64,000 nt of DNA from an uncultured Paraburkholderia sp. GTDB lineage: Bacteria; Pseudomonadota; Gammaproteobacteria; Burkholderiales; Burkholderiaceae. The translations under genes were made by a program, and so were the position numbers. Shown one piece after another: positions 24,170-33,213 of the stretch. The notes under the pieces are model-generated. The model was not told the origin of the DNA, ran no database searches, and saw only the letters and a program-made list of their open reading frames with translations. Location: NCBI GenBank assembly GCA_940746715.1, contig CALNWN010000001.1, positions 496,001-560,000 on the forward strand, given 5' to 3'. Position 1 is the stretch's first letter; every line of letters begins with the position of its first letter.

Positions 24170-24673
24170 ATGAAACGCTTCGCACCCCTTGCCGCTGTTG
24201 CCGCCGCAGTCACTGCCCTGCTGGGCGGCTGCGCCGTCTATCCGGACGGCACCCCGATGTACAGCAACGGCTACATCACCTACGACAGCTACGACGCGTA
24301 CGGCGTGCCGGTCGTCCCGCAGACCAACGTCTATATGGGCTATGGCAATTATTACGGTCCCGGCTATTACGACGGTCCGGGGCGCTATTACGGACCGGGT
24401 CCGGGCTATCGCGGATATCCGGGGCGCCCGTACCACGATGGGGACAACGGCAATCGCGGCGGAAACGGCGGCTCGCGCGGGCAGCCGGGCGGCGGCCCGC
24501 CGCCGCAAAGCGCGGTCGCGGGCCCGCGCGGACCGAGCGGATCGAATGCACCGCGGCCCGGAGTCGCACCTCCGCCGCCAGCGCCCACGCAGCAGGCGGG
24601 CGGGGGCGGTGGCGGAGCGCCGGTGGTGAGAGGCAATCCGAATCGACCTTCGGGCGGGCCGACGGATCATTAA
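24170..24673 (+). CDS. Putative lipoprotein rich in Gly, Tyr and Pro
   Basis: Start at the ATG at 24170 (MKRFAPLAAVAAAVTALLGGC), which gives a lipoprotein signal with a lipobox-like LLGGC at residues 17-21. The 167-residue product continues with tyrosine-glycine repeats (YMGYGNYYGPGYYDGPGRYY), then a glycine/proline-rich low-complexity tail. Such proteins are common in Burkholderia outer membranes; function unknown. The upstream 14 codons in the same frame are not needed. Composition limits confidence in any homology. Confidence 0.65.
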   Translation: MKRFAPLAAVAAAVTALLGGCAVYPDGTPMYSNGYITYDSYDAYGVPVVPQTNVYMGYGNYYGPGYYDGPGRYYGPGPGYRGYPGRPYHDGDNGNRGGNGGSRGQPGGGPPPQSAVAGPRGPSGSNAPRPGVAPPPPAPTQQAGGGGGGAPVVRGNPNRPSGGPTDH

Positions 24674-24958
24674 GTCGGCGCTTGAGAGGCGTGCTGTAGT
24701 GGCGCGCCGCGCTGTGCATCGAGGCGCGTACCAAGGCGCGCGCGTCACTCATACGGCACTGCATGGCATCGGCGCAGTGTCGCGATAACAACGGAATCCT
24801 GCAAATAGTTGGCCGCAACGGGTGTTCGGCTACCCGAGCGCCGCGATCTGAAGCCGGCGCAGCTACGGCGCAACTCTGTCCGGCGTGACTCCGTCCGGCG
24901 TAAGTTTGCGGCACTCCTTGCAAGACGCGGCAGTTGCGCCCACAGCCGGCTATCGGTT

Positions 24959-26374
24959 TCAGCCGATATGGCTGCGCTGAGCGGCGTACAACTCCCTGAA
25001 CGTGTGCCCCACCGGCGCGGGCATGTCACGGGTGTCGGTCCAGCCGGCGCCGCCCAAAGGCAGCTTCGCGATCGAGCGGTTTTTGCCGCCCATGCGCTCC
25101 AGCACCCTCACGGCGAGCTTCGTGACCAGCGCATAAGCGTCCGGATGCCTCGCCAGAAAGCCCCATACCGCGAGGCCAGCCCGCTCCTTCCATGGACGCA
25201 GGCGCCGTTCGACCTGCTTCTCGCGCAACTTGCGCAGCAGATCGGATAACGGAATGCCGACCGGGCACACGCTATTGCACTCGCCGCACAGCGTGGCCGC
25301 TTGCGGCAGATCCAGCGCCTTGTCCAGTCCGACATAGCTCGGCGTCAGCACAGAGCCCATCGGGCCCGGATACACCCAGCCATAAGCGTGGCCGCCCACC
25401 TTCTGATACACCGGGCAATGATTCATGCACGCGCCGCAGCGGATGCAGCGCAGCATCTCCTGAAAATCACCGCCGATGAGTCCGGTGCGCCCGCCGTCGA
25501 CGAGCACCACATACATATGTTCCGGCCCGTCCTGGTCGCCCTCGCCCCGCGGGCCGGTCAGCACGGAAAAATAGTTGGACGTGGTCTGGCCCGTCGCCGA
25601 ACGCGGCAACAGGCGCATGGCTGTCGCAAGATCCTTGAGCGTGGGCAACACTTTCTCGATGCCGGTGACCGCAACATGCACGCGCGGCATGACCGTGCAC
25701 ATGCCTTCGTTGCCCTCGTTGGTGACGAGCACGACGGAGCCAGTCTCCGCGATCACGAAGTTGCCGCCCGTCACGCCCATGTCCGCGCTCATGAAGTGCG
25801 GCCGAAGCATCTGCCGGGCCTCGAGCGTCATGTCCGGGATCTCGGTGAGCCGCGGCCGGCCATGCGTTTTCGCGAAGAGGTCGGCAATCTCGTCCTTATC
25901 CTTATGGATGACCGGCGCGATGATGTGGCTCGGCGGCTCGTTGCCGTTGATCTGCAGAATGTATTCGCCGAGATCGGTCTCGATGGATTGCACGCCGAGT
26001 TGCCCGAGCACCTCGTTCAGTCGCATTTCCTCGGTGACCATCGACTTCGTCTTGATCACCTTCCTCACATCGTGCCGGCGGGCAATGTCGCCGACGAGCC
26101 GCGCGGCTTCCTGCGTGGTCTCCGCAAACAGCACCGTGACGCCGCGCCGGGTCGCTTCGCGCTCGAAGGTCTCGAGCCACACGTCCAGGTTTTGCAGCGC
26201 GCGGTTGCGGCGCTCCTTGAGCGCGGCGCGCGTGGCCGGGAAGTCGATGTCCGTCAGCGCCGCGGCGCGCGCCGACACGAACTTCGTGGAAAGCTTGGTC
26301 AGATTCTGCTGCAGCCGCTGGTCGGCAAGCTTCTGACCGGCGCGCGCCTTGAATTGCATCGATTGGATTTGCAT
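24959..26374 (-). CDS. lutB: LutB-type iron-sulfur lactate-utilisation protein
   Basis: LutB (YkgF) is part of the LutABC complex that oxidises L-lactate. The 471-residue protein has an N-terminal LUD domain (VLFAETTQEAARLVGDIARR, TKSMVTEEMRLNEVL). Two ferredoxin-like motifs follow, CIRCGACMNHCPVY and CGECNSVCPVGIP, then a C-terminal extension. It starts 10 bases after lutA. No lutC is found downstream: the 285 bases to the lipoprotein gene contain nothing LUD-like. Intact. Confidence 0.9.
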   Translation of the reverse strand: MQIQSMQFKARAGQKLADQRLQQNLTKLSTKFVSARAAALTDIDFPATRAALKERRNRALQNLDVWLETFEREATRRGVTVLFAETTQEAARLVGDIARRHDVRKVIKTKSMVTEEMRLNEVLGQLGVQSIETDLGEYILQINGNEPPSHIIAPVIHKDKDEIADLFAKTHGRPRLTEIPDMTLEARQMLRPHFMSADMGVTGGNFVIAETGSVVLVTNEGNEGMCTVMPRVHVAVTGIEKVLPTLKDLATAMRLLPRSATGQTTSNYFSVLTGPRGEGDQDGPEHMYVVLVDGGRTGLIGGDFQEMLRCIRCGACMNHCPVYQKVGGHAYGWVYPGPMGSVLTPSYVGLDKALDLPQAATLCGECNSVCPVGIPLSDLLRKLREKQVERRLRPWKERAGLAVWGFLARHPDAYALVTKLAVRVLERMGGKNRSIAKLPLGGAGWTDTRDMPAPVGHTFRELYAAQRSHIG

Positions 26375-26384
26375 GGCGATTCCC

Positions 26385-27107
26385 TCACACGTCGCCGGCC
26401 AGTACCTGCGCGATATGCAGCACGCGCGTGGCGGTATCGCCGGTGCGCCTCAGGCGCCCTTCTATATTGAGCATGCAGCCGAGATCGCCGAGCACCACCG
26501 CGCCGGCGCCGCTGTCGCGGATGTTCGCGCATTTTTCGTCGACAATCGCCGTGGAAATATCGCCGTACTTGACCGCAAAGGTGCCGCCGAAGCCACAGCA
26601 ATGCTCGCAGCCCTTCATTTCCGTCACCGCGACGCCCACCTGCGCGAGGAGTTCGCGCGGCTGTGTCTTCACGCCCAGCTCGCGCAGACCGGAGCACGAA
26701 TCGTGATAGGTCACCTTTTCGGAGAACCCGCCTGGCTGCAACTGCACCTTCGCGACGTTGACGAGGAAATCGGTCAGCTCGAAGACTTTGGCGCGCAGCC
26801 GGCCGAGGCGGTTCATCAGTTCCGGATCGTCGGCGAAGAGATCGCCGTAATGCGCGCGAATCATGCCGCCGCACGAGCCTGACGGCACCACCACATAGTC
26901 GAACTGCTCGAACTCGCGCAGGGTTTTCTCGGCCAGGTCACGGGCAATGCGCCGCTCGCCCGAGTTGTAGGCCGGCTGGCCGCAGCAGGTTTGCGCGGGC
27001 GGCACCACCACTTCAAAACCAGCGCCTTCGAGCAGCTTGATCACCGAAAAACCGATTTCGGGCCGCATCAGGTCGATCAGGCAGGTGACGAACAATCCGA
27101 CTCGCAT
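26385..27107 (-). CDS. lutA: LutA-type (Fe-S)-binding protein
   Basis: LutA (YkgE) carries two CCG domains that bind Fe-S or heterodisulfide-type centres. From the ATG at 27107, with a perfect GGAGGAGGG upstream on the minus strand, it is 240 residues. It starts MRVGLFVTCLIDLMRPEIG and contains VPPAQTCCGQPAYNSGE and MKGCEHCCGFGGTFAVKYG, the two CCG motifs. It is first in a lutA-lutB operon and divergent from an IclR regulator. Confidence 0.92.
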   Translation of the reverse strand: MRVGLFVTCLIDLMRPEIGFSVIKLLEGAGFEVVVPPAQTCCGQPAYNSGERRIARDLAEKTLREFEQFDYVVVPSGSCGGMIRAHYGDLFADDPELMNRLGRLRAKVFELTDFLVNVAKVQLQPGGFSEKVTYHDSCSGLRELGVKTQPRELLAQVGVAVTEMKGCEHCCGFGGTFAVKYGDISTAIVDEKCANIRDSGAGAVVLGDLGCMLNIEGRLRRTGDTATRVLHIAQVLAGDV

Positions 27108-27287
27108 GAGCCCTCCTCCGGGAAAACGTCTTTGATTATCCGCTGTTTGGCGCACAATACCAACGTTCGGAAGGCATAGGACGAATGCGCCTGCGAATTC
27201 GAGGCGCGGCTCCAAGTGCGTTCGCTTTTTTCACGATACGAGATACAATCAGTTCTCCGCTGTTTGACGCGTCAATTGATCCCTCTT

Positions 27288-28103
27288 ATGAGCGACACGA
27301 ACCCGGATCCCAAGACCTCGATCCAGGTGATCGAACGCATGATGCGCCTGCTCGACGCACTCGCCGCGCATAGCGACCCGGTCAGCCTGAAAGAACTCGC
27401 CATCCGCACGGAGCTGCATCCGTCCACCGCGCACCGCATCCTGAACGATATGGTGATGTGCCGCCTCGTCGACCGGTCCGATCCCGGCACCTACCGGCTC
27501 GGCATGCGCCTGCTCGAACTCGGCAATCTCGTGAAGGCGCGCCTGTCCGTGCGCGACGCAGCGCTCACACCCATGCGCGAGCTGCATCGCCAGACGGGCC
27601 AGACCGTGAATCTGTCGGTACGTCAGGGCGACGAAATCGTCTACATCGAACGCGCCTATTCCGAGCGTTCGGGCATGCAGGTCGTGCGGGCCATCGGCGG
27701 GCGGGCGCCGCTGCATCTGACCTCGGTGGGCAAACTCTTTCTCGCCGCCGACGAATCCACCCGCGTGCGCGCCTACGCGACGCGCACGGGCCTCTCGGGT
27801 CACACGCAAAACAGCATCACCGACCTCGCCAAGCTCGAGCGCGAACTCTCGCACGTGCGCCAGCAAGCCTGCGCGCGCGATAACGAGGAGCTCGAGTTGG
27901 GCGTGCGCTGCATCGCCGCGGGCATTTACGACGACACCGGCAAGCTGGTCGCCGGTTTGTCGCTCTCGGCGCCCGCCGACCGCCTGCAGGATTCATGGCT
28001 CGGTCAACTCAGCCAGACCGCGCTGGTGATTTCGGAGGCGCTCGGCTATCGGCCGCAAGCATCGCAGGATCATGGCCGGCATCATGCGAACTCACACGCC
28101 TGA
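27288..28103 (+). CDS. IclR-family transcriptional regulator
   Basis: IclR regulators bind DNA through an N-terminal winged helix and a ligand through a GAF-like C-terminal domain. From MSDTNPDPKTSIQVIERMM (27288) it has 271 residues. The helix-turn-helix lies near residues 25-60 (SLKELAIRTELHPSTAHRIL), and the effector domain includes AIGGRAPLHLTSVGKLFLA and LGVRCIAAGIYDD. It is divergent from lutAB, so control of that operon is likely but inferred. A hairpin terminator follows. Confidence 0.88.
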   Translation: MSDTNPDPKTSIQVIERMMRLLDALAAHSDPVSLKELAIRTELHPSTAHRILNDMVMCRLVDRSDPGTYRLGMRLLELGNLVKARLSVRDAALTPMRELHRQTGQTVNLSVRQGDEIVYIERAYSERSGMQVVRAIGGRAPLHLTSVGKLFLAADESTRVRAYATRTGLSGHTQNSITDLAKLERELSHVRQQACARDNEELELGVRCIAAGIYDDTGKLVAGLSLSAPADRLQDSWLGQLSQTALVISEALGYRPQASQDHGRHHANSHA

Positions 28104-28141
28104 CGCATGAGGCGCACGCCCCATGGCGGTGGTTGAAAAGC

Positions 28142-28169
28142 AAAAAGCCCCGCATTTGCGGGGCTTTTT
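28142..28169 (+). terminator. Terminator after the IclR gene
   Basis: AAAAAGCCCCGC and its complement flank the loop ATTT, with T and A runs on both sides. It can act for the converging pbpG transcript as well. Confidence 0.9.
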
Positions 28170-28223
28170 ATTTGCCGCGGCGGCTTAGACAAGCGACCGC
28201 GCGCACAACACGTCAGCAGACGT

Positions 28224-29405
28224 TCAGGTGCCCGGGCCGCTCGCATCGGCGCTCGTAATACGCGCCTGGTCGCCGCCGTTGTCGAGCCACGTGCGCAGCC
28301 GCGTTGCATCCGCGAAACGCGAGTACTTGCCCGACGAGTCGAGCAGCACCATCACCATCGGGCGGCCGTGAATGTTGGCTTGCATCACGAGGCATTCACC
28401 CGCTTCGTTGATAAAACCGGTCTTTTGCAGGCCGATGTCCCACGTCGGGTTGCGCACCAGCGCATTGGTGCTGTTGTACGCCAGCGTGCGCTTGCCGGTG
28501 TAGACCTCGTAGCTGTGATCCGTCGAGAACTTGCGAATCAACGGATACTGATACGCCGCGTTCACCATCTTCACGAGATCGCGCGCGCTCGACACGTTCT
28601 GGCTCGTCAAACCGGTCGGGTTTTCGAAGTGCGTGTCGGTCATGCCGAGTTGCCGCGCTTTCGCGTTCATCGCTGCAATGAAAGCCGGGCGGCCGCCAGG
28701 GTAGTAGCGCGACAGCGCCGCCGCGGCGCGGTTTTCCGACGCCATCAGCGCGATGTGCAGCATGTCTTCGCGCGAGAGCACCGAGCCGACCGACAAGCGC
28801 GAGCCGGTGTTTTTCTCGTAATCGCGGTCTTCGTCCGTGACTTCGAGCTGGTCGGTCATCGGCTCTTTCGAATCGAGCACGACCATCGCGGTCATCAGCT
28901 TGGTGATGGACGCTATGGGCACCACGGCGCGCGAGTTCTTGTCGAAGAGCGGCTCGCCGGTGCTCTGGTCGACTACATACGCGACGCTCGAGCGCAGCAT
29001 CAGCGCGTCCGGCGTCTCGTGCAGGCCGAACGCCTGGCCGACGCTCGGCTGGCGCGGCTCATACGCGACGTGACGCATAACCGAGTGATGACGTCCGTTC
29101 GAGGTATAGGTCACGCGCTTGCGCTTGCGCTTGACGCTCGCGCGGGGCGCGTCGTCTTCGGCGGCTGCGCTCTTCGCGACCTGGCCGGCTTTCGCAGCCT
29201 TGCCCGATACCTTGGCTGCAGCGGCGGGCTTCTTCCCGGCCTTGGCGTGCTTCGAGGTTTTTGCGGATGCGGCCGGTGTAGCGGCAAAGGTGCTCACTGG
29301 CGCGGCAAGCGCCGCCGCGAGGACCATGGAGGCGGCTACCGACAGAGCGGTGCTGCGCGCCGCGCCGTGGATCACTTTCAGCGACGAAAACATGTCGGTT
29401 TTCAT
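28224..29405 (-). CDS. pbpG: PBP7-type D-alanyl-D-alanine endopeptidase
   Basis: This periplasmic S11 peptidase cuts peptidoglycan cross-links. From the ATG at 29405 it has 393 residues: a long signal-anchor region (TALSVAASMVLAAALAAPVS), then a lysine/alanine-rich linker of about 60 residues with several KAGK and KAAKA units. The catalytic domain has SITK (in VVPIASITKLMTAM), SEN (in LMASENRAA) and KTG (in LQKTGFINEAG). The basic linker may bind the wall or acidic polymers. All three active-site motifs are present. Confidence 0.93.
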   Translation of the reverse strand: MKTDMFSSLKVIHGAARSTALSVAASMVLAAALAAPVSTFAATPAASAKTSKHAKAGKKPAAAAKVSGKAAKAGQVAKSAAAEDDAPRASVKRKRKRVTYTSNGRHHSVMRHVAYEPRQPSVGQAFGLHETPDALMLRSSVAYVVDQSTGEPLFDKNSRAVVPIASITKLMTAMVVLDSKEPMTDQLEVTDEDRDYEKNTGSRLSVGSVLSREDMLHIALMASENRAAAALSRYYPGGRPAFIAAMNAKARQLGMTDTHFENPTGLTSQNVSSARDLVKMVNAAYQYPLIRKFSTDHSYEVYTGKRTLAYNSTNALVRNPTWDIGLQKTGFINEAGECLVMQANIHGRPMVMVLLDSSGKYSRFADATRLRTWLDNGGDQARITSADASGPGT

Positions 29406-30171
29406 GGGTGTTCTGTAGGGAGCGGCGAGAGGTTTCCGCAAGTGTAAGTAAAACAACGAAAAATTAGCAATTTAAAGCACTTATGGGCGCTCCTTAAACC
29501 AGCTTGTAAGCTCCGATCGCAAAAACACAAATAAGTGCCGCGCCTCGATCGAGAAAAACGATCGAAGCGCTATGCCTCGCCGCAACCGTCACCGTCGAAG
29601 GGGTGCGGTCCCTTCAGCATAACGGCAATATCGAGACAACCTTGATGAGGGAAACACGGCTCCCGCGCGAACCGAAGTCCCGCGCGGCGCACGCTGGGCG
29701 GGCAATCCCCGCGCCGCGCGATATTAAACGCCCGCTGCAAATCGCAGACGCGCATTTGACCGGCATCAGCGATTAACGTTCCGTGACACTTTATGGTTTA
29801 CATCAATTCGCTTCGGCGCCGACCTTTTGTTAAATAGACACCCGCGGGATTTTTTGCGGCGCAGTGCGTCGAGGCAAAAACGCTGCGACGAGCAGGAGGA
29901 AATTACCGTTTTCCGCTCTGACGCCTCACTGCGGCGGTCAATTGTGCCGCGTCACGCGCGTATCATGCGCGCCGCATAAACTATTGTTTTCTAAGCGGTT
30001 TCTTAAAATTGTGCGACGCATAAAAACCGCTTGGCATTCTTGAGCGTCATCCTAAAATAGAACCTATTGCTGCGATGCACAATACATCGCGGTCCGGGCA
30101 GACGAATTTGTGCGTCTCGCCACCACCCAATGCGGTCCGCAAAGATCGGCCGCGACCCAGGAGCGTAAACC
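29406..30171. other. Long intergenic region upstream of the phasin gene
   Basis: About 770 bases with no convincing gene. The composition is visibly more AT-rich than the flanks (for example 29461-29570 and 29770-30060). Short open frames lack ribosome sites and family resemblance. The distal end holds the likely phasin promoter and an inverted repeat, given separately. Confidence 0.5.
30031..30058 (+). promoter_or_regulatory. Probable phasin promoter
   Basis: TTGGCA (30031-30036) and TAAAAT (30053-30058) are separated by 16 bases, about 115 bases before the phasin start. Downstream, GCGATG-N7-CATCGC (30072-30090) is an inverted repeat well placed for a repressor such as PhaR; no repressor was identified here. 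Confidence 0.5.
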
Positions 30172-30744
30172 ATGACTCTGCTGACCCCCGAGCAATTTGC
30201 TGCAGCCCAGAAAGCCAACTTTGAAACGCTGTTCGGCCTGACCACCAAGGCATTCGAGGGCGTCGAAAAGCTCGTCGAACTGAACCTGCAAGTCGTGAAA
30301 TCGACGCTCGCGGAAAGCCAGGAAAATGCCCAGCGCGCGCTGTCGGTGAAAGACGCGCAAGAGCTGCTGGCACTGCAAGCTAGCCTCGCCCAGCCGGTCG
30401 CTGAAAAGGCGCTGTCGTATGGCCGTCACGTGTACGAAATCGTTTCGGCAACGCAAGGCGAGTTCGCCCGCGTAGCGGAAGCGCAATTCGAAGAGCAGAA
30501 CCGCAAGGTTCAGTCGCTCGTCGAAAACGTCGCGAAGAATGCACCGGCCGGTTCGGAAACCACTGTCGCCGTGATCAAGTCGGCCATCACCACCGCGAAC
30601 ACGACGTATGAAACGGTTCACAAGGCCACCAAGCAGGCTGTCGAAATCGCCGAAAGCAACTTCAATGCAGCCGCTACGGCCGCATCGAAGGCAGCTTCGC
30701 AAGCCGCTGCGCAAGCATCGCGCTCGGCCAAGAAACCGGTCTAA
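30172..30744 (+). CDS. phaP: Phasin family protein
   Basis: Phasins coat polyhydroxyalkanoate granules. The 190-residue product starts [24 protein letters not shown], the typical Burkholderiaceae phasin N-terminus. It is almost entirely helical and ends in an Ala/Lys-rich tail ([17 protein letters not shown]). GGAG lies at a fitting distance before the ATG. It is a monocistronic gene with its own promoter region and a downstream hairpin terminator. Confidence 0.92.
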   Translation: MTLLTPEQFAAAQKANFETLFGLTTKAFEGVEKLVELNLQVVKSTLAESQENAQRALSVKDAQELLALQASLAQPVAEKALSYGRHVYEIVSATQGEFARVAEAQFEEQNRKVQSLVENVAKNAPAGSETTVAVIKSAITTANTTYETVHKATKQAVEIAESNFNAAATAASKAASQAAAQASRSAKKPV

Positions 30745-30902
30745 GTTTCCGGCTCTCTTGTCAGGCCTCGCTTGCGGGGCCTGTTCTGAAGCCCGACTTC
30801 AGGCATCGTCCACGCCGGCCCAGCTCCCCGCTGCGCCGGCGTTGTTGTAAGCAACAGCGTCGTGCCTTTGCCGCTCGCACCGTTCCAATTGGCCGAACGC
30901 TC

Positions 30903-30953
30903 CGATACGTCGAACGACGTATCGTTTGCCCGGCGAAGCGCCGGGATTTTTTT
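30903..30953 (+). terminator. Double hairpin after phaP
   Basis: The first element (30903-30924) is a perfect 10-base inverted repeat CGATACGTCG / CGACGTATCG with a 2-base loop. The second (30929-30953) is CCCGGCGAAGCGCCGGG followed by ATTTTTTT, a standard intrinsic terminator. It lies 180 bases after the phaP stop; the intervening stretch shows no gene. Confidence 0.75.
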
Positions 30954-31088
30954 GTGCCGCGCTTGTGCCGCATTTTGCGTCGTGTTTTGCTGAGACCTTC
31001 ACGCGGCGCTTCTCATGGTACCTGTCAGGCTAGGCTCACTGCCCGTTTGCGATCCTGTAGCAGGCCGATCCCGCTCGCTGTTCCGCAT

Positions 31089-31127
31089 AAAAAACGGCAC
31101 GCCCCGCGAAGGGGCGCGCCGCTTTTT
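31089..31127 (-). terminator. Terminator of lpdA
   Basis: On the minus strand AAAAAGCGGCGCGCCCC, the loop TTCG and CGGGGCGTGCCGTTTTTT form a strong hairpin with a T run, about 40 bases after the lpdA stop. Confidence 0.9.
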
Positions 31128-31165
31128 CTAGCGCCATCCGCACGCATGCGGACGAGCCACACGCG

Positions 31166-32929
31166 TTACTTCTTTTTCTGCGGCGGCAAGTCGGTGCACA
31201 CGCCTTCGTACAACTCGGCAGCCATGCCGATCGATTCACCGAGCGTCGGATGTGGGTGAATCGTCTTGCTGATATCCGTTGCGTCTGCACCCATCTCGAC
31301 CGCAAGGCACACCTCGCTGATCAGATCGCCCGCATTCAGACCGACGATACCGCCGCCGATCACGCGATGCGTTTCCTCGTCGAACAGCAGCTTGGTGAAG
31401 CCTTCGTCGCGGCCGTTGGCAATGGCGCGGCCCGAAGCGGCCCACGGGAACACGGCCTTGCCGCACTTGATGCCGGCCGCCTTCAACTGGTCTTCCGTCT
31501 TGCCGGCCCACGCCACTTCAGGATCGGTGTAAGCCACCGACGGAATCTGGATTGCGTCGAAGTACGCCTTCTCGCCGTGCGCCGCTTCCGCCGCGACGTG
31601 GCCTTCGTGCACGGCCTTGTGCGCCAGCATCGGCTGACCGACGATATCGCCGATCGCGAAAATGTGCGGCACGTTCGTGCGCATCTGCTTGTCGACGTCG
31701 ATGAAACCGCGGTCCGTGACGGCCACGCCTGCCTTCTCCGCGCCGATCTTCTTGCCGTTCGGCGTGCGGCCGACGGCCACCAGCACGAGGTCGTAGCGCT
31801 GCGCTTCGGCCGGAGCTTTTTCGCCTTCGAACGACACGTAGATGCCGTCCTCTTTCGCTTCAGCCGCCGTAGTTTTGGTCTTCAGCATGACGTTCGCGAA
31901 ACGCTTGCTGTTGTACTTTTCCCAGACCTTCACGAGGTCGCGGTCGGCGCCCGCCATCAGGCCGTCGAGCATTTCCACGACGTCGATCTGCGCGCCGAGC
32001 GTCGCGTACACCGTCGCCATTTCGAGCCCGATGATGCCGCCGCCGATCACCAGCATGCGCTGGGGAATCTGACGCAGCTCGAGCGCGCCGGTCGAATCCA
32101 CCACGCGCGGGTCTTCCGGAATAAACGGCAGCTTCACCGCTTCGGAGCCCGCGGCGATGATCGCCTGCTTGAACCTGACGATCTTTTTGCCGCCTTCGGT
32201 CTGCACTTCCATGTGGTTCGGATCGACGAACGCGCCGGTGCCCGTCACCACTTCGACCTTGCGCGCCTTGGCCATGCCGGCGAGACCGCCGGTCAGCTTT
32301 CTCACCACGCCCGACTTGAAATCACGCAGCTTGTCGAGATCGATCTGCGGCTTACCGAACGTGATGCCGTGCGAGCCGAGCGCCTCGGCTTCGTCGATCA
32401 CGAGCGCGGTGTGCAGCAGCGCCTTGGACGGAATGCAGCCCACGTTCAGACACACGCCGCCCAGCGTCGAATAACGTTCGACGAGCACGGTCTTCATGCC
32501 GAGGTCGGCGGAACGGAAAGCGGCCGAATAGCCGCCTGGGCCCGAGCCGGGCACGAGCATGTCGCATTCGATGTCCGCGCTGCCGGAGAAACTGCCGGCT
32601 TGCGGCGCGGGCGCGGCGGCCTTGGGTGCGGGCGCCGGAGCCGGAGCGGGCGCAGCGGCCTTGGGCGCTTCCCTGGCGGGCGCGGCTGCGCCCGACGTTT
32701 CGACGAGCGCGATGACGGTGCCTTGCGAGACCTTGTCGCCGGCCTTGATGCGGACTTCTTTGACGGTGCCGGCGGTATCGCTCGGCACTTCCATGGAGGC
32801 CTTATCGGACTCGAGGGTCAGCAGCGACTGTTCCTGTTCGATGGTGTCGCCCGGTTTGATATTGACTTCGATGACATCGACGTCCTTGAAGTCGCCGATG
32901 TCCGGCACTTTTACTTCGACGAGACTCAT
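31166..32929 (-). CDS. lpdA: Dihydrolipoyl dehydrogenase (E3) with N-terminal lipoyl domain
   Basis: E3 reoxidises the lipoyl groups of the pyruvate dehydrogenase complex using FAD and NAD. From the ATG at 32929 the protein has 587 residues. An N-terminal lipoyl domain (lysine 43 in [10 protein letters not shown]) and an Ala/Pro linker (about 80-112) precede the flavoprotein core, with [11 protein letters not shown] and the redox pair Cys160/Cys165 in [13 protein letters not shown]. The C-terminal dimer domain has HPHPTLGES. It is downstream of aceF in aceE-aceF-lpdA order, but an intergenic repeat separates it from aceF. Intact. Confidence 0.96.
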   Translation of the reverse strand: MSLVEVKVPDIGDFKDVDVIEVNIKPGDTIEQEQSLLTLESDKASMEVPSDTAGTVKEVRIKAGDKVSQGTVIALVETSGAAAPAREAPKAAAPAPAPAPAPKAAAPAPQAGSFSGSADIECDMLVPGSGPGGYSAAFRSADLGMKTVLVERYSTLGGVCLNVGCIPSKALLHTALVIDEAEALGSHGITFGKPQIDLDKLRDFKSGVVRKLTGGLAGMAKARKVEVVTGTGAFVDPNHMEVQTEGGKKIVRFKQAIIAAGSEAVKLPFIPEDPRVVDSTGALELRQIPQRMLVIGGGIIGLEMATVYATLGAQIDVVEMLDGLMAGADRDLVKVWEKYNSKRFANVMLKTKTTAAEAKEDGIYVSFEGEKAPAEAQRYDLVLVAVGRTPNGKKIGAEKAGVAVTDRGFIDVDKQMRTNVPHIFAIGDIVGQPMLAHKAVHEGHVAAEAAHGEKAYFDAIQIPSVAYTDPEVAWAGKTEDQLKAAGIKCGKAVFPWAASGRAIANGRDEGFTKLLFDEETHRVIGGGIVGLNAGDLISEVCLAVEMGADATDISKTIHPHPTLGESIGMAAELYEGVCTDLPPQKKK

Positions 32930-33040
32930 AGTGTCCCCTTCTTGTGTTGATCGTGATGTGCGCAAACCTGTAACGTTCAGCCGAAAAGCTGGCAGCGTGG
33001 CGGACAGAATCATCCTTTGCGGTCCGACCAAGGACGCGCC

Positions 33041-33135
33041 TTTCTTTTGCCTACTTTTCTTTGGAAGACGCCCCGAAGGAAGTACCCTTGGGGTGCAAAG
33101 AAAAGTAGGTGCCGCCCCGCACAGGGGCAGCGCCA
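33041..33135. repeat. Burkholderia-type intergenic repeat between lpdA and aceF
   Basis: Inverted arms GCCTACTTTTCTTTG (33049-33063) and CAAAGAAAAGTAGGT (33096-33110) enclose a smaller hairpin (CCCCGAAGG with CCTTGGGG). They are followed by GCCGCCCCGCACAGGGGC. I recall closely similar elements dispersed between genes of Burkholderia and relatives; only one copy is in this window. It may form a stable RNA structure within the pdh transcript. Confidence 0.7.
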
Positions 33136-33213
33136 ATACACCGACGTGATAACAGGTTCTACAGAAGCGCGCGGATCACCGCCAAAAAAGCAGCGCCCCG
33201 CGCAACATCAAGA

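Noticed and set aside
31250-32950. 566-residue open frame antisense to lpdA
   Set aside because: It mirrors lpdA codon by codon, has no domains and no ribosome site.
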